Below, one piece after another: positions 32,824 to 45,725 of a stretch of 64,000 bases of DNA. Every line of letters begins with the position of its first letter. Position 1 is the first letter of the stretch. Source of the DNA: Chalara sp. BL73 (lineage: Eukaryota; Ascomycota; Leotiomycetes; Helotiales). The stretch covers positions 372,001 through 436,000 of the forward strand of contig CAKJVC010000148.1 of NCBI GenBank assembly GCA_918026815.1. Direction: 5' to 3'. The position numbers and the translations under genes were made by a program. Under the pieces are notes generated by a model. The model had not been told where the DNA came from. It saw nothing but the letters and a program-made list of their open reading frames with translations, and ran no database searches.

Positions 32824-35322
32824 ATGTCGAAAGCCAAGTACGATTGGGCTAAATTCATGCCTCAGATGTTTGAAATGTATAAACTAGATAAGACGATACC
32901 GGATATTCATAAAGCTATTCAAAATGAGGCTGAAGGTTTCACACCAGGGTTCGCTACTCATGTGTCATACTTGGTATAAATCACTAACAAATTTTTAGGC
33001 TCTCGATGGTGTATAGAAAGTTGAGAGAAGAGGGATATCCAACTGATAAGAACGAGCGGACGAAATATCTTGCTTTATTGAATATTGCACGATGGCCTGA
33101 GGAAGCTCTAACTCAGAGACAACAGCAACATTACTGCTCAAAAGTGGTATCTAAATCAATTGGAGCGTCTCAGACAAGGCTTTCACCGTACAACCTTCAT
33201 GGTCAAGACGAAAACTCCTTGAAAGACAATACACTTTGGTCGTCGAATTTGTATGAAGACACAACAGGATTTTGGGCCGATTTACCATCAGATCTTGGGT
33301 TGATTCAAGACACTGGATTCGAGACACCGCAAACGATCGATACTCCTATGTCCGCTGTTAACCAGCAAATATACATCTCTTCATTTCAACAACAGCCTTT
33401 GGAGGCTGAGACTGGAGATCTGATCAATCTTGGCATAGACTACGCTCCTGGTATATTCCAAACTCCAACAATTCCCAAGTCAGAGGTCCGCAAACCTACG
33501 ACAGATGAGAACCTTGGCCCATTCTTCGGTATTCCTACAACAGCCGCAGAGCCCGATGTACCAGGCACCCAACTGATTACAAAACTAGCAGAGCCGGCGA
33601 AGGTTTTCAATCTCAACAATTCACAATCTAATGGCGCCACTTCCGCACGCCCCAATCCAGTCGCAATTCGTGGCAGAAATACCCTCCGAATGAGACCCAT
33701 ATCTAGGCTCCGTCGATCATGTACTCCAGAGAAACGCAATTCAAACCTTTCAAACTCGACATATGACTCCGGATACGAAAGTGGCCGGAGTACACCATTG
33801 CCCTCATTGGCTGAGATAAATCCTTTGCACCCGCGGTCCCTCTACGAGTTCAAAGGGCTTCATCGGATACCATGCAACAGGCTACATGAACCCCAAAATT
33901 TAATTCAAGACTTCATACCCCAATCTCAAGACCGCTTCAAATTGGTTCCTGAGTGCCCTACCTGTCATTATTCCGCTATCCATAATCTAAGCTGGTCCGT
34001 AAAGTACTTGAAGCTCGAAGTTTTCCAGCTCGAGCTTCAGCTACAGGGAGACGGCTGGTATGATGTTGCGGCTGTCGACGCCACTGGAAACTCTGCATTG
34101 CATTATGCCGCTGCTGCGGGAGCACGCTTTGAACACTTCCATGCCTTGATTTCCGCAGGGGTCAATCCGTTCCATCTCAACACTGCTGGCCAGCTTTTTA
34201 TTCATTGCTTACGGCCCTCGTTCAAGGGGAAGGAGTCGGAAATAATGAAATTCACTCTTGATCTGATTTACTTAATGAACCTTTTTCGTGTAGAAGGCTG
34301 TTTCCTATGGCCTGACGACGAAGGCAATAGAGCACTCGATGCTCTCTCTCTCCGCATAAATGATCGTGAAATCAATGCTTCAATCTTTCAGTAAGTAGTA
34401 CACGACCAGACTCGTCTGGCAACTAACATCTGTAGATGTGTTACAGATGCAGGATATGGGATGCAAGTTCCTGGCCCTTATTCACAGTCACCGCTCACAT
34501 CTCAGTGTGAAGGGCAAGTTGATGGCTCCAGCTCAGGAGCCGCCGCCAGTCAAAGTACGCAGGGCACAGACAATATTCCAAATCATGTGAAGCAAGATAA
34601 AGCTTGGAGAATCCTTGAAGAAAGCAGGAGAGACCCCTCTTACATTGATCCAGAATCAGGAAATGGGATACTTCATGCATTGTCCTTCATCCGTCCTCAT
34701 GACAGGCCACTCGTGTCCATGATTCGCGACTTCGCTCTCAATGAGGAGGTGGACCTAAACTTACGGAACCGCCAAAGTGAGTTCCCTTTGGGAAGTTTTG
34801 TCCGGCAACGTCCATTTTTGGGAGTGGAGAGTGGTGAAACTGGTGCCACCATGTCAAAGTATCTCGATGCTTTACTTTGGAAGGATTACCGGCATCGAGT
34901 TCCTAATAAAATCAACATCAATGTTAGAAACAATATTGGTGCTACAGCATTATATTATGCTGCAGTTTTGGGCCGACCAGATTCTGTTCGAAGCCTCATT
35001 GAGGCTGGTGCAAATGTTAATGCTCGACTTGGTGTGTATACTCACTTCCCTCTAGCAGAAACATGGATTTTAATGTAGAACAGGGCCTAGCGACACTAGT
35101 ATTCTGGCAGCAACGCAAAAAGCCAGGATCAAGGCAGTGTACAACAATGACCTTGTCAAAGTTGACAGATTGGATAATGTTATATCACATCTTGAGCATG
35201 AGAATGCTGTGGCCGAACCAACACAAGCCCAAGTGCGAGCATGGTCACCGTATGCGCTCAGAACTATGCCGACTTCGTTGGATTTCGATATATGGCTGAG
35301 GGAGTATAAGAAAAGTAAATGA
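32824..35322 (+). CDS. Clr5-domain ankyrin-repeat protein
   Basis: Four exons (32824-32948, 32999-34390, 34436-35031, 35084-35322) give 783 aa with all phases consistent. The N-terminus (KYDWAKFMPQMFEMYKLDKT, then FTPG joined to LSMVYRKLREEGYP) fits the fungal Clr5 domain, a short DNA-binding-like module found at the start of many ankyrin or TPR proteins. A long Ser/Pro-rich linker follows. Ankyrin-type units are visible at about 405 (GNSALHYAAAAG) and 674 (GATALYYAAVLGRPD..LIEAGANVNA); the last one becomes complete only when introns 3 and 4 are joined (GPSDTSILAA). The first intron has an unusual donor, GTTCGC, but only that site keeps both the Clr5 motif and the phase. Role unknown, possibly nuclear regulation. 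Confidence 0.75.
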
Positions 35323-37940
35323 ATGTGCCATGCCTACAGGAACATTGTACTTCAAAGTGAGGTGTATTACTAATGATTCATGAAGTTGTATTTATAAATT
35401 TGCATTTATTGGATTATGCTATGAGATGCTTTGGTGTTTGGAGTAATACAATCACACTTGGTTGTTACTTCAACATTAAGAAGACTAGTTGGAGGCATAA
35501 AAAAAGCTCGAATTTTCTATCTATACCCATTTTTGGCAGTAATTAGAACTACCATCTACTGTAATACAACATCTACTTAATAGGCCTCTGAAGGGTACTC
35601 AAATCAGGCATGGGAATCACCCAGTCTCTCTCTGATGATTTTCAGCCTGCAAACTGTACACCAGTAACTTCCGAAATAGTTGCAGCACAAGCATGAAATC
35701 AAAACCATAATATTGCAATAATTTAAATGAATATATAGTCTATATCCAACGCAGACCCTCCAGAAGTCATAGCAGTATTGGTGTTGTGGTCTCATAGAGT
35801 ACCTTCTTTATCGATAAACGGAAGAAACTGCTCAAATGATAATTGTCTATAGCTGTGAAAGCTCCAGCTCTACATGTGTATACTTACCTAAATAAGGTGA
35901 TCAAGAATTACACTAAGCAGAATAGTGTTCATATCCATCGCATGCAATTTGCTGATGCTCAATATTTGGGGATCTCCCCGTCAAAATAGCCTAGATTGTC
36001 ACTTTCAGTTTAAATTCTATTCGTGCGCTGCTGAGAAAAGGATGAAGTAACAATAGGGCTAAGACCATCAAGATGAGGATACAGGCTTACATTCATAGCA
36101 TTTGTTAATTTGTTTGATACCCTTCCTACTGTGTTGAGTAAGCCGTATGACTACTATCTTGTTTCATTTGTGTGCTCCTTCCATCCACAGTCACAAACAG
36201 GCCATCCACCTTGGCAATACCCAAAGGGATTATAGAGCCTTCTCAAACGAAAACAGGATAAGTGTCCAATATCAGCTGATTAAAACCTAACGATCTCCTT
36301 CATACACTGCACTAGAGAATATATCCACCATTGACGACTGGGTGGTGACTATCCTTCGACCGAAAGAACCTGAAGTCTAGGGTCTAGAGGTGAGGTGATG
36401 GGGACTACAATAAGCTCTGTACCAAAGCGATACTGATTTGGAACAGCATACACCTCGTCCATTTTAGGGAAGCCCCAATACATGCAATGCGAAAGGGGCT
36501 CCACTTGGGGCAACCGAGACATTCATGGTATAGATATATTGGATCAGCTGGTGACGAATTCGTAAGGATTTAATCACGATCGTCTGGGCTTCCGGCCTGA
36601 AGGCTCATGGCTCCTGCTTGTGGGTTGAATGCTCGAGAGACGGAGTTATAACATAGGTGAAAATGTCCCAAACTGAGCCCAGCTGGTTGCGAGACTATCA
36701 TCTCTGCAATCATTCATGCTACTCTTCTTTGTAATAACCCTCCCCCCAAGCATGCCTTGGCAATTTTCCTACACTCTGTCCGATTGGGTACTTATATTAT
36801 AAACATGGAAGTCTTCATTGGCGCTCTCGTTGACAAGAAACTTTGTAACATACTGGGAAGGTCGCACTTTCGGTTCTAGGCATATTTGTCACTATTATTG
36901 ATGCGAGTTACCTAACAGCTCGTTTTAAGTGCCCTGAATAATATCACTTTGCAGTATTGGCCTCTCAGCTATTCGGAAACCGTGAACCTGATGAAGGAGA
37001 CCATAAAGCAATCGCGTTGAGGGACGACGAGGATAATATGAGATATACTGACTAGGAAATGAAGTCTACGAAATTGTGAGGTTGAAGAAAGCCATACCTT
37101 CAATTCGGATGACTGGAATTGCAACTGGTAGAACTATTGAAGAAAAACTTTCCGAAAGCTTAAAACTTCACATCCATGATGAATGAGCCACATCCGCTGT
37201 TCCAGAAGTCTAAGCTGATGCTCCAGAGGTCTGCTGGGCTCCATCTGCTCCTTTCATATATGTGGGAAGAGGCTGTCAGGGGAGATTCTAAACTGAATAT
37301 ATCAATGATAAACAGCTACAAGTCGATCGTGTCGGCGAGAGCAATATCACTAAGATGTGAGAGCTCAAAGGCAGTCCTCTCCAGGTCAGAAAATAGGGCA
37401 GATATTTGCACCTAGTTTAGATGAAGAAAGGCGATTTATCCCACTTCTACGGTTAAATATAAGTCCTTCTTATTGTGAAAGTATTCCAGGCTTGCAAGAG
37501 TTCTAGACTATCGTTTTAGAATAAAATATAACTGCAATCTGTAGCGAAGCTTGTTAGTTCACGAAATGTGAGGTGTGTAAATATCAGCCCCTATTTCCGC
37601 CCCAAAGAAGAGGGATGTCTTAGCCTTGCACAAATAATTAAGCGAGAGGCACAAAGCCCAAAGGTTCCCTCTAGACCTCCATGCTTTTGAGGTAGGACTT
37701 CAACTCAACAAAATAGCGGAGATATACCCTGTAGAAGGCACTGGGACTCTGGTAAGAATGGCATATTTCATATGTGCTGGATAATCCCCCTCTCACATGG
37801 CAGCGTTCGGCATTCGGCTTCATAGTTGTATTTGAATGTGACAATATCTCTTTCGAGTAATGCAAGTTCTGGCAAGCTAAGGCGGTGTTCGAGGTCTGGT
37901 TCGGGACTGAGTTGGTTCTAGTGTATGACAAAGCGCCAAA
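35323..37940. other. Gene-poor AT-rich intergenic region
   Basis: About 2.6 kb with no supported gene on either strand; frames are short and lack motifs. The composition resembles the other gene-poor stretches here. Confidence 0.5.
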
Positions 37941-38050
37941 CTAGCAAGGCAATACATTTACCAGCTAGTGCTGCAGCTTATGCGATTACTAGTATTGAAT
38001 AAGGCTCTGCGAGGCAAAGCCACCAGGGTCTGAAATGAACTTAAATTAAG
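37941..38050 (+). repeat. Direct repeat copy 1 (about 110 bp)
   Basis: The unit starts ctagcaaggc, includes ttactagta and gaggcaaagccaccaggg, and ends in gaacttaaattaa. It matches copy 2 over its whole length, with roughly one difference in seven bases. Confidence 0.8.
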
Positions 38051-38089
38051 GCCTCTTCTGATTTATAACAAGTTGTTCAATGTACTAGG

Positions 38090-38200
38090 CTAGCAAGGCT
38101 ATACATTCACCAGCTAGAGCTTTGCCTCATGCGGTTACTAGTAGTGAATAAGGTTCCGTGAGGCAAAGCCACCAGGGTTTGAAATGAACTTATATTAAAG
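38090..38200 (+). repeat. Direct repeat copy 2 (about 111 bp)
   Basis: This is the second, diverged copy of the unit at 37941, with a start-to-start distance of 149 bp. It ends 40 bp before the GH71 start codon, so the duplication lies in that gene's promoter or leader. Many differences between copies are transitions. Confidence 0.8.
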
Positions 38201-38240
38201 CTTCCTAAGCCCCCAATTGTTTTCCCATACTTCATCTACA

Positions 38241-40614
38241 ATGCATCTTCGGCAAGTAATACTTTGGGCATTTGACCTTAGTCTCTTTCCTATAATCTCT
38301 GCTGTTGCCTATGTATGTTTTCCAGCCGTCAGTTTCGTGAAACGTACTGTTCAACAAGGTTGGTCATTAGCGGAGAGCGGTTGCTCCTCAAATACAGAAT
38401 CATGCGGTGATGGCTCTTATTGTCCAAGCAGTCTAGTTAGAATTGCCCATGCGAATTCTGAGGTAGCTGCTTGTTGCCCCTCAAGTCCTTTCTAGGGACT
38501 GTCATTTTATCCTGACATCAAACCAGACTCGGAATGTCGAGGAGTAATAAGAGGCAATCCAGTTTGTACGGACACTAACTGGTCTCTTGCAAGTATATGA
38601 TTCGCTATTAAGAATTGGTCTTGCTTTTCCTTCAGTGCGTTATCTGTTGTGGTTTGGGGGAAATTGTTATTCATTTATGTATTGACTATTCTGACCTCTT
38701 CATTATAGTTGGAGTATATAAATCAACGAATGCAGTTGCCGGTACTTTCGTACCATCAGGTGCCGCTGCAGGCAATACGAAGGCAGTTCTTGTAAGTCTA
38801 TCCATACTGCGGCTACAATAACCACAAAAACATACTTTATTGTTTATGAATACCCGAAATGACCGAAACTCGTAGATGTCTATTGGTTTTGGTTCACTAG
38901 TCACGACAGAACCACCCACAGCATCAAGCGGAATGACCCCAACACCTGTCGTTACGGCGACCAGGAGTTCTCCGGGCTCTACAGCAACCAGAAAGGCCGT
39001 CTTCTTCCACTATATGGTTGGAAATATCACAGATGAGCATTGCAGACAGGATATTATTGATGCAAAGGCACTCGGAGCCGACGCATTTACTCTAAACATT
39101 AACACCGTAACTCAATCATGGGCAACTGATACTGTCACTTCGCTCTTCAATTGGGCGAATACACTGGATTTTAAGCTGTTCTTCTCATTTGATATGACTG
39201 GCTTCAGTCACCCTAACCAATTCATAAGTTATCTACAAAGTTACATTACCAATCCAGCACACTACAAGTATAATGGCCGTCCTTTCGTCTCGACGTTCAA
39301 TGGTGGAGCTGCACAATACACTTTTGGGCAAGCTTCTGTAAATGATGGCTGGAATGTGCAACTTCAACAAGTGATGGCTAACACTGGGCATCCAATTTAT
39401 TTCGTGCCGGCATTTCAAGACGTGCCCATCACAAGCTCTTTTTATTCAACATTTCCTACATTGAATGGGTCGGTCTTCTTCTCCCATACGCATTAACATA
39501 CTGAAACTTTTATAGAGCAATGAATTGGGATGCATGGCCACAAGATACCCAAGGAAATATCGTCGTTCCTCTAAATCTAGACCAAACACTCCAGGTAGCA
39601 GGAAAATCTGCTGGGAAAACTTTCTTGATGGGTGTTTCACCTATCCAGTTCAAGCATATTGATGGGGAATCTAACTGGTAAGCCGGAGGCAAACCCATAG
39701 CAGCTAGCTTTTGGTATTAGCCTCATTCAAGCAGAACTAATAATCATATCATGTAGGTATAGAAGAGGCGAGCAGAATCTTGAGTATCGAATTGGCCAGG
39801 TTCTTTCGTTACAGCCAGATTTTATTGAGATCCAGTCATGGAATGACGCAGGTATGGAATTTGATTTTGTTATCATATCGTATGCAAGCAGCCCTATAAG
39901 GAAATGCTGAATAGACCCTCAGGCGAGAGCCACTACATGGGAAATTCATGGCTGGAGCCTATTTTGGGGACGCCAATTGTGGACTACACGCAAGCTTACG
40001 ATCACACTGCGTACAAAGAGATTCTTCCGGCATTCATCAAAGCATTCAAAGATGGGGTAACTACAACAGCGGCATTGTATCCCACAAACGGGGCTGCTGC
40101 TCAAGGAACTTTCTGGCATCATACTTTGCTTGCTGCAGGAGTGCTCTCTGCCCACCCGGTCTGTTGTTGCTTCAAATACTAATCATATTGCAGACTTGTC
40201 CTTCCGATCCGCTCGGCCTACCACGAGGAGCAAGTACCGTGGAGAATAAAGTAACAGTTAGTGGTCGATCCGACATGTCTCTAGATGAGATTCTTCTAAT
40301 GTGTTTCCATAGGCTGTGGTTCTTGTCGCAGCTGGCCAGACAGGCTTACAAGCCATCCTTACCAGCGGTAGAACTACACTCGGGACGCAAAATTTAGTTG
40401 CTGGCTTCAATGGATTCTCCTTTGGTGGTATGACTACTGGGTCAGTCTCCGTAAGAGTGATCAACTCAGTCGGCATAACTCTGGTTTCTGGTACTGGCCC
40501 AATTGCTGTAAGTTCTGCCATAGCAGAATCTCCCTACTCTAGCTAATATTTAGAAAGGTTGTGAGCACAGCGACTTTGTGTAACTACAATTTCCAGGTCG
40601 TGGGCCTTCATTAG
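38241..40614 (+). CDS. GH71 alpha-1,3-glucanase (mutanase), secreted
   Basis: Eleven exons were fitted (38241-38484, 38527-38592, 38636-38665, 38709-38791, 38876-39468, 39516-39677, 39757-39851, 39923-40140, 40194-40256, 40313-40507, 40558-40614), giving 601 aa with every phase consistent. An N-terminal signal-like segment and Cys-rich module (SCGDGSYCPSS, ACCPS, then ECRGVIRGNPVCTDTNWSL) lead to a Thr/Ser/Pro linker. The GH71 catalytic domain starts at about residue 180 (RKAVFFHYMVGN), with FFSFDM, FVSTFNGG, YFVPAFQD and the acidic WNDAGESHY. GH71 enzymes cut alpha-1,3-glucan of fungal walls, for remodelling, septum dissolution or feeding on other fungi. The first intron donor (GTCCTT) is weak and introns 1-3 are only 42-43 bp, so the N-terminal part is less certain than the catalytic part. 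Confidence 0.82.
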
Positions 40615-41270
40615 ATCTGAAGAAGTGTTAGGTGGCCCAAGCGTAGTTGTTTTAGGTCATATGCGATGCTTTCAACATATCTCGACATTATTATCCTGGA
40701 TAACATTTTACTCAATGATTCTCATGATGTAGGTACGAGTACAAATAAAGGATCTAGGAATTGAGGTCGATAACAAAATGCTGCTCTTTGAATGGATCCC
40801 TCATTGCAGCATGTTCATTCCTTTCGGCTGAATTAACCAGCAATACAGTTTAGTGAAGGTGATTAATATTATCTTCTTGCACGGTTTTTTTGCACTTCAC
40901 CCTCGTTCTGTAAACTTAGTAGTGGAAAGACTCAGAGATATCTACAATAGCAGGCTTGGGTACTGAAGCAAAAACATGAAGTATAATAGCTGGATCGGTA
41001 GCCTTTGCAATCAATCACTTTGGAACGACCTATTCATAATCTCTTGCCACTGGTCTTGAAATAAATAGTGGTCTTTGAATGTAGAAGTTCTTCATGCTTG
41101 TATAAGAAGAAGGGGATTTGGAGGTTGAAGTCCCAGACAGTCATCCAGAAGAGCAGCCTAGAACCTATGATGTCCAGGTGGCGTGCCAAGTGAATTCTGT
41201 CAACCAACCCCGCCTTGCAGCTGGATCAGCAAGCAATCCTAATCATTTCACAAGCAACCATGAATCCATC
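40615..41270. promoter_or_regulatory. Intergenic between GH71 and the DUF676 hydrolase gene
   Basis: This is the 3' flank of GH71 and the upstream region of the hydrolase. The frame open before ATG 41271 has no upstream in-frame ATG, so I treat it as leader. Confidence 0.4.
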
Positions 41271-42622
41271 ATGAAGAAGACCTTATTGCTTTGTTTTATT
41301 CATGGCTTCAAGGTATAATTCTGCCAATGCATAAATCACTTTGAATCATGCATTGCTAATAAATTTGGATTCTCTAGGGCGACGATAACACTTTTGGAAG
41401 CTTCCCTGAACATCTCAGAGCTCTTGTCAGCCATGGCCTCCCCAAGGTCGATGTACGAGTGATCGTGTATCCTCAATTCGAGACTCGGGGAAATCTAGAA
41501 ACATGTGTGGGAAGGTTTAGGGACTGGTAAAGCCTCCACCTCGCACTCCGTTATAACCGCTTACTATGTTTTAGGTTGCAAGAACAAGTGATAGACATCG
41601 AGGTCCAAAACAAGACACCTTCTCCCACTGTCGAGCCCTCCGTGCATACAATTCTAGTTGGGCATTCTATGGGCGGAATCGTGGCCGCAGATACGATCCT
41701 CGGCCTTGCTTCTGATAACCCTATCGAGCCCACAGAGTCGGAGGACTCAAAGGAGCTGGGGTTGAATACCTTCATGTTCCCATATATCCAAGGAGTTCTC
41801 GCATTTGATACGCCATACCTCGGGATCTCGCCCGGCGTGGTGGCACATGGTGCAGAAGGTCACTATAATGCAGCTAGTTCCGCATTCACACAACTGAGTG
41901 GATTAACCGGCACGTTATGGGGCGGCAAGGGTGCCTCCGAGACAGTGGCAAAGGGTCAGAAGGAAAAGAAGCCCGTTGCTGCATTACCACCACCGCCGTT
42001 GGCAGACGCCTCCGCGCCAGCATGGCAACGGTGGGGCAAGATTGCGATGTATGCTGGAGCAGGCGCGGTTGTCGCTGCTGGGGGTGCAACTGCATACATG
42101 AAGAGGGAGCAAATCACGGAAGGCTGGTCTTGGGTAGGCTCGCATCTCGAGTTTGTGGGATGTCTGATGAAAGGAGAAGACTTGCGGAAACGAGTCGCGG
42201 GGATGGTTAGACTAAATAGAGAGATGAATATTGGATGGAGCAATCTCTATACGCGGTTAGGCAAGCAGGCCGTCAGCAAGGAAACTGGGAGTATGGTCGG
42301 CAGTGTGGTCGGAAACCAGAGGACATTTTGCAATTTGCCGAAAACCGATGGAAAGGAGTTATGGTATGAGGCGATTAATGACGCCGCTAAGGATGAGATA
42401 AATGCACATATAGGTAAGCTGCAAATATTTTCGGGGAGGGAGCCGAAACTAATATGTGTAGGCATGTTCTTCCCAATGGCCAACCCAGCATTTTACGATT
42501 TGTCAGAGCGGGCGAAGAACCTAATTGTGCAATGGTCAGCGAACGACTGGTATGAAACTAGCACAGGGAACAATAATGTATGGGCGATTGAGGATGCAGT
42601 TCTGGAGGATAAGTTGCGATGA
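41271..42622 (+). CDS. DUF676-type alpha/beta hydrolase (putative lipase/serine esterase)
   Basis: Three exons (41271-41312, 41378-41526, 41575-42622) with 65- and 48-bp introns give 412 aa. The N-terminus MKKTLLLCFIHGFKGDD has the beta-strand plus oxyanion HGF motif. The nucleophile elbow GHSMGG has Ser at about residue 95, and VLAFDTPYLGISP follows, as in the DUF676/PGAP1-like group. A hydrophobic Ala/Gly-rich segment (about 216-240) may be a membrane helix, preceded by a Pro/Ala-rich stretch. Near the C-terminus SANDWYETSTGNN continues the fold. Substrate unknown; lipids or acyl chains are expected from the family. The short first exon is supported because it supplies the HGF motif in phase. 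Confidence 0.8.
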
Positions 42623-44180
42623 TCATGTCATGGTGTTTGGGGTGTTGGGAATTGGATGGCGTTCGAGTATTTCACGCAAACCGGAAGGAAATACCAGCGG
42701 ATGTCATATTAAATATATAGACAGGGAGTACATTAGAGTCAGAATATGGCGGGAACAGCGCGATTTTGTGCATAGGTTTGAACAATTATTAGGGTTTAAT
42801 GTGCACATTGAACTCTAGCACCATCGTTTGAGAACTGGATATGATGCTGAGGTAGTGAAATGCGAACAGCGGTTTACATACAAGAACTAAGACTATATCA
42901 AGCTCACAATGACACTATGAGCAGGCTCAAAACGCAGCAGAAGCCGCTCTGCTATTGAAATTGGACCTAAAATATGATCATGCACAAAAGCACTTTTTAA
43001 TCAATAATTAAATCTCTTGCTCCTCAATAGATAACATGTCTTTTGAACTAATTGCAGGCTTCACTTTCGCCACAGATAATTAGCGGCTTAGGTGGTACCT
43101 ACATGCACATGCCTCAGGGCAATCGCTGTGGAGAAATGTCTGGGGCAGCTCTAAGCTCATATCTCCTTGGCTGCTGAAAGGGGCTTAAGCGACGAACAAC
43201 GGAGGGAACCAATCAGTCTGCAGGTCAGATAAAAACACTTGAGCTGAGGAAACCACTCATCGTCAAAGTTCTCGAGAACAGCGCGTATGCTATATTGATG
43301 CTTGATGGTGCAGGTTTGATAATGAGATAGCGCAAGACATATAATTGAGCACCATCTGATCCCTTTTCACACCGAATGATATCTCATCGGCTTCACCTCG
43401 ATCACCCTAGGCTCTCATATTCTTCTCCGATGTTCTTTTCAACTGCTCATATATCGGCCTTCTCCTTGCGATCCCTCTCAAACCTGGCCTTGTATCTCAC
43501 CGGGCTCCTCTTCCCGTATCTCGCTCCATGACGGCGCTCAAGCTGCTCTTGCCTGCAGAAACGGCGGCCGCGGAGGTTGCAAGTAGGGAGAGCTGATGGG
43601 CTTCTCAATCACCGTACTGTCGATAAGCAAGAACTGCAGAGCGTATGGCACAGCTTCCAACTCTAGATCTTCCGTGGCCACGGCTTGTCACAGTCGTGTT
43701 GGCTTCCGCTTGTGATGTTCTGGGGACGGGGGATTTGTGGACAATGTTTCCTTTGTGCTTGTTGGGATTGCGGGGTGAAGAGTGGAACGTGAAAGTGGGC
43801 GGATGGACTTTGAAGGTGTAACAGGGTCTGGCTGAAGGGGAGAAGAAGGCTTGAAATTGAGTTCGGAGCGACTTAATGGAGCGTAGGTTGACAAAGTGCT
43901 TTTAGTTGAGCCACTATTGTAAATTATTGTTCAAAACCATTTCGTCGAAAGTGGAGACTTTGACCTGCTACTCCTTATACTTTTTTGCTCCCCCAATTTC
44001 CCCTATGTAGCAGCTAAGCATATAGTGTGAAATCTATCAGATGATTCGACTCCGTTAATGAAGATACTTAGATGCCTTTTGTGTCGTTCCTCATTACGCC
44101 ACCAGGGGTGAACTCTCCGCCATCCTACTCCTGCTAAGCACTTCGTAGCCTATAAGCATGATGGTTGATTATAAAAATGT
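42623..44180. other. Intergenic, possible coding-like patches but no gene model
   Basis: A GC-richer patch at 43380-43900 has minus-strand stretches with a coding look (a Ser/Pro-rich segment and a charged RRHGARYGKR-like segment), but they are in different frames, lack a start ATG and give no consistent splice path. It could be a gene relic. The rest is featureless. Confidence 0.35.
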
Positions 44181-45725
44181 TCATAGCTTCGAGAATACTG
44201 TTCCAACAGCTCCACTACCCTCAACAAGCGTGCTCTTCTCCCGCACCCAGGCATTGAGTCCTTGTCGGCCATTCTCGACACCTACTCCACTCAATTTCCA
44301 TCCTCCCACACTCATCTCCGCTGGACTTTCACCTTGATTCGAATTTCAGCGTCATCCCCGAAAGCAATGTTGACAGTTTCACTTACCCCAAGTATTGATC
44401 CATGTTATTCCGGCTTCTAATTTACTAACCACATCATGACATTGGTTCAGATTCTTTCCAAAGACTCCCGCTGCAAGCCCAAGTTTGGTATCATTAGCTC
44501 GTTTTATCACCTCCTCCACACTCTCGTACTCCAAAATGCAGAGAACAGGACCAAAGATCTCTTCGGTCGTAATTTTCATGCTATCTGTGCAGTTCGTAAA
44601 CACTGTAGGCTTGACCCAGAATCCATTCTCATATCCTGATGGAACCTTTGGTTTCGAGACTCCGCCGAACAGAAGTTTTGCTTTGTCAGCATTTATTCCA
44701 TGAGTGATGTATCCAAGAACTTTCTTGTAATGGACTTCAGAAACCAGAGGGCCGAAATTGCTGTTTGGGTCCATAGGTTCCAATGAGCGAATATACTCCA
44801 TCTTCTCAACTAAGCGTTTCTCAAAAGCAGTTTTCATGCTTTTATGAACAAATACCCTGGTGCCATTCGTACACACTTGTCCTGTCGAAAAGAAGTTTGC
44901 CATCATAGCTCCGTCTACTGCATTATCCAGATCTGTGTCTGGCAGAATGATGCATGGGCTCTTGCCTCCGAGTTCCATAGTAATATATTTCATCCCTCCC
45001 GCTGCTGAAGCCGCGACTTTCTGTCCCGTTGAGACCTGACCTGTAAAGCTCACTTTCGCAATCCCGGGATGAGCAGTCAGATATCCTCCCACGGCGCCAT
45101 CTCCATGCACAATGTTGAAGACTCCAGGGGGTACTCCAGCTTCTCTGTATATCTGTGCCAGTATTTGACCGTGCAGAGGTGTCACTTCTGATGGTTTATA
45201 CACCATACAGTTACCAGCTGCTAAGCAAGGTGCGGACTTCCATAACGCTATTTGGATAGGATAATTCCATGCTCCAATTCCTGCGCATACACCTAATGCC
45301 TCTTTCTTGGTATATATCCACGCGTCTGATCTCAATTGAGTTGTCTCGCCATTCATGCCACCACTTGCTACCAAATTGGCAAAGTATTCCAATGTATCTG
45401 CCCCGGTCACCACATCAACCGTGCTCGTTTCTGAGAACGGTTTACCAGTATCATAGGTTTCGATTTTGGCGATATCATCGTTGCGCGCGCGTAGAAGCTC
45501 TACGGCCTTGAGGAGAATGCGGGAACGAATTAGAGGTGGTGTTTGAGACCAATATGGGAAGGCTTTCTGTGCTGAAGCTACAGCGGAATCGATGTCTTGT
45601 TCTGAGGCCGTTTGTATTTCTGCCAGGGGTTTTGCAGTGGAGGGGTCAATTGATTTGAATGTCTTGCCAGATGTTGCTATCTGGACTTTGCCATCATAGT
45701 AGAGCTGCTGTGTAGGATACTGCAT
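44181..45725 (-). CDS. Betaine-aldehyde dehydrogenase
   Basis: Two exons (44387-45725 and 44181-44332) are joined across a 54-bp GTAAGT..CAAG intron and give 496 aa, the usual length for NAD(P)+-dependent betaine aldehyde dehydrogenase. Visible are [14 protein letters not shown] (Rossmann/active-site Asn), GQVSTGQKV, the general-base Glu in MELGGKSP, and the catalytic Cys near residue 285 in [18 protein letters not shown] follows. Splicing completes WINTWGESPAEM, then [14 protein letters not shown], the C-terminal signature of betaine aldehyde dehydrogenases. It oxidises betaine aldehyde to glycine betaine. It lies head-to-head with choline oxidase, which makes its substrate, over an 844-bp shared upstream region. 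Fungal choline oxidase and betaine aldehyde dehydrogenase genes are known to sit together. Confidence 0.93.

Noticed and set aside
43468..43894. Minus-strand Ser/Pro-rich and basic frames
   Set aside because: No in-frame ATG and no splice solution joining the two patches.
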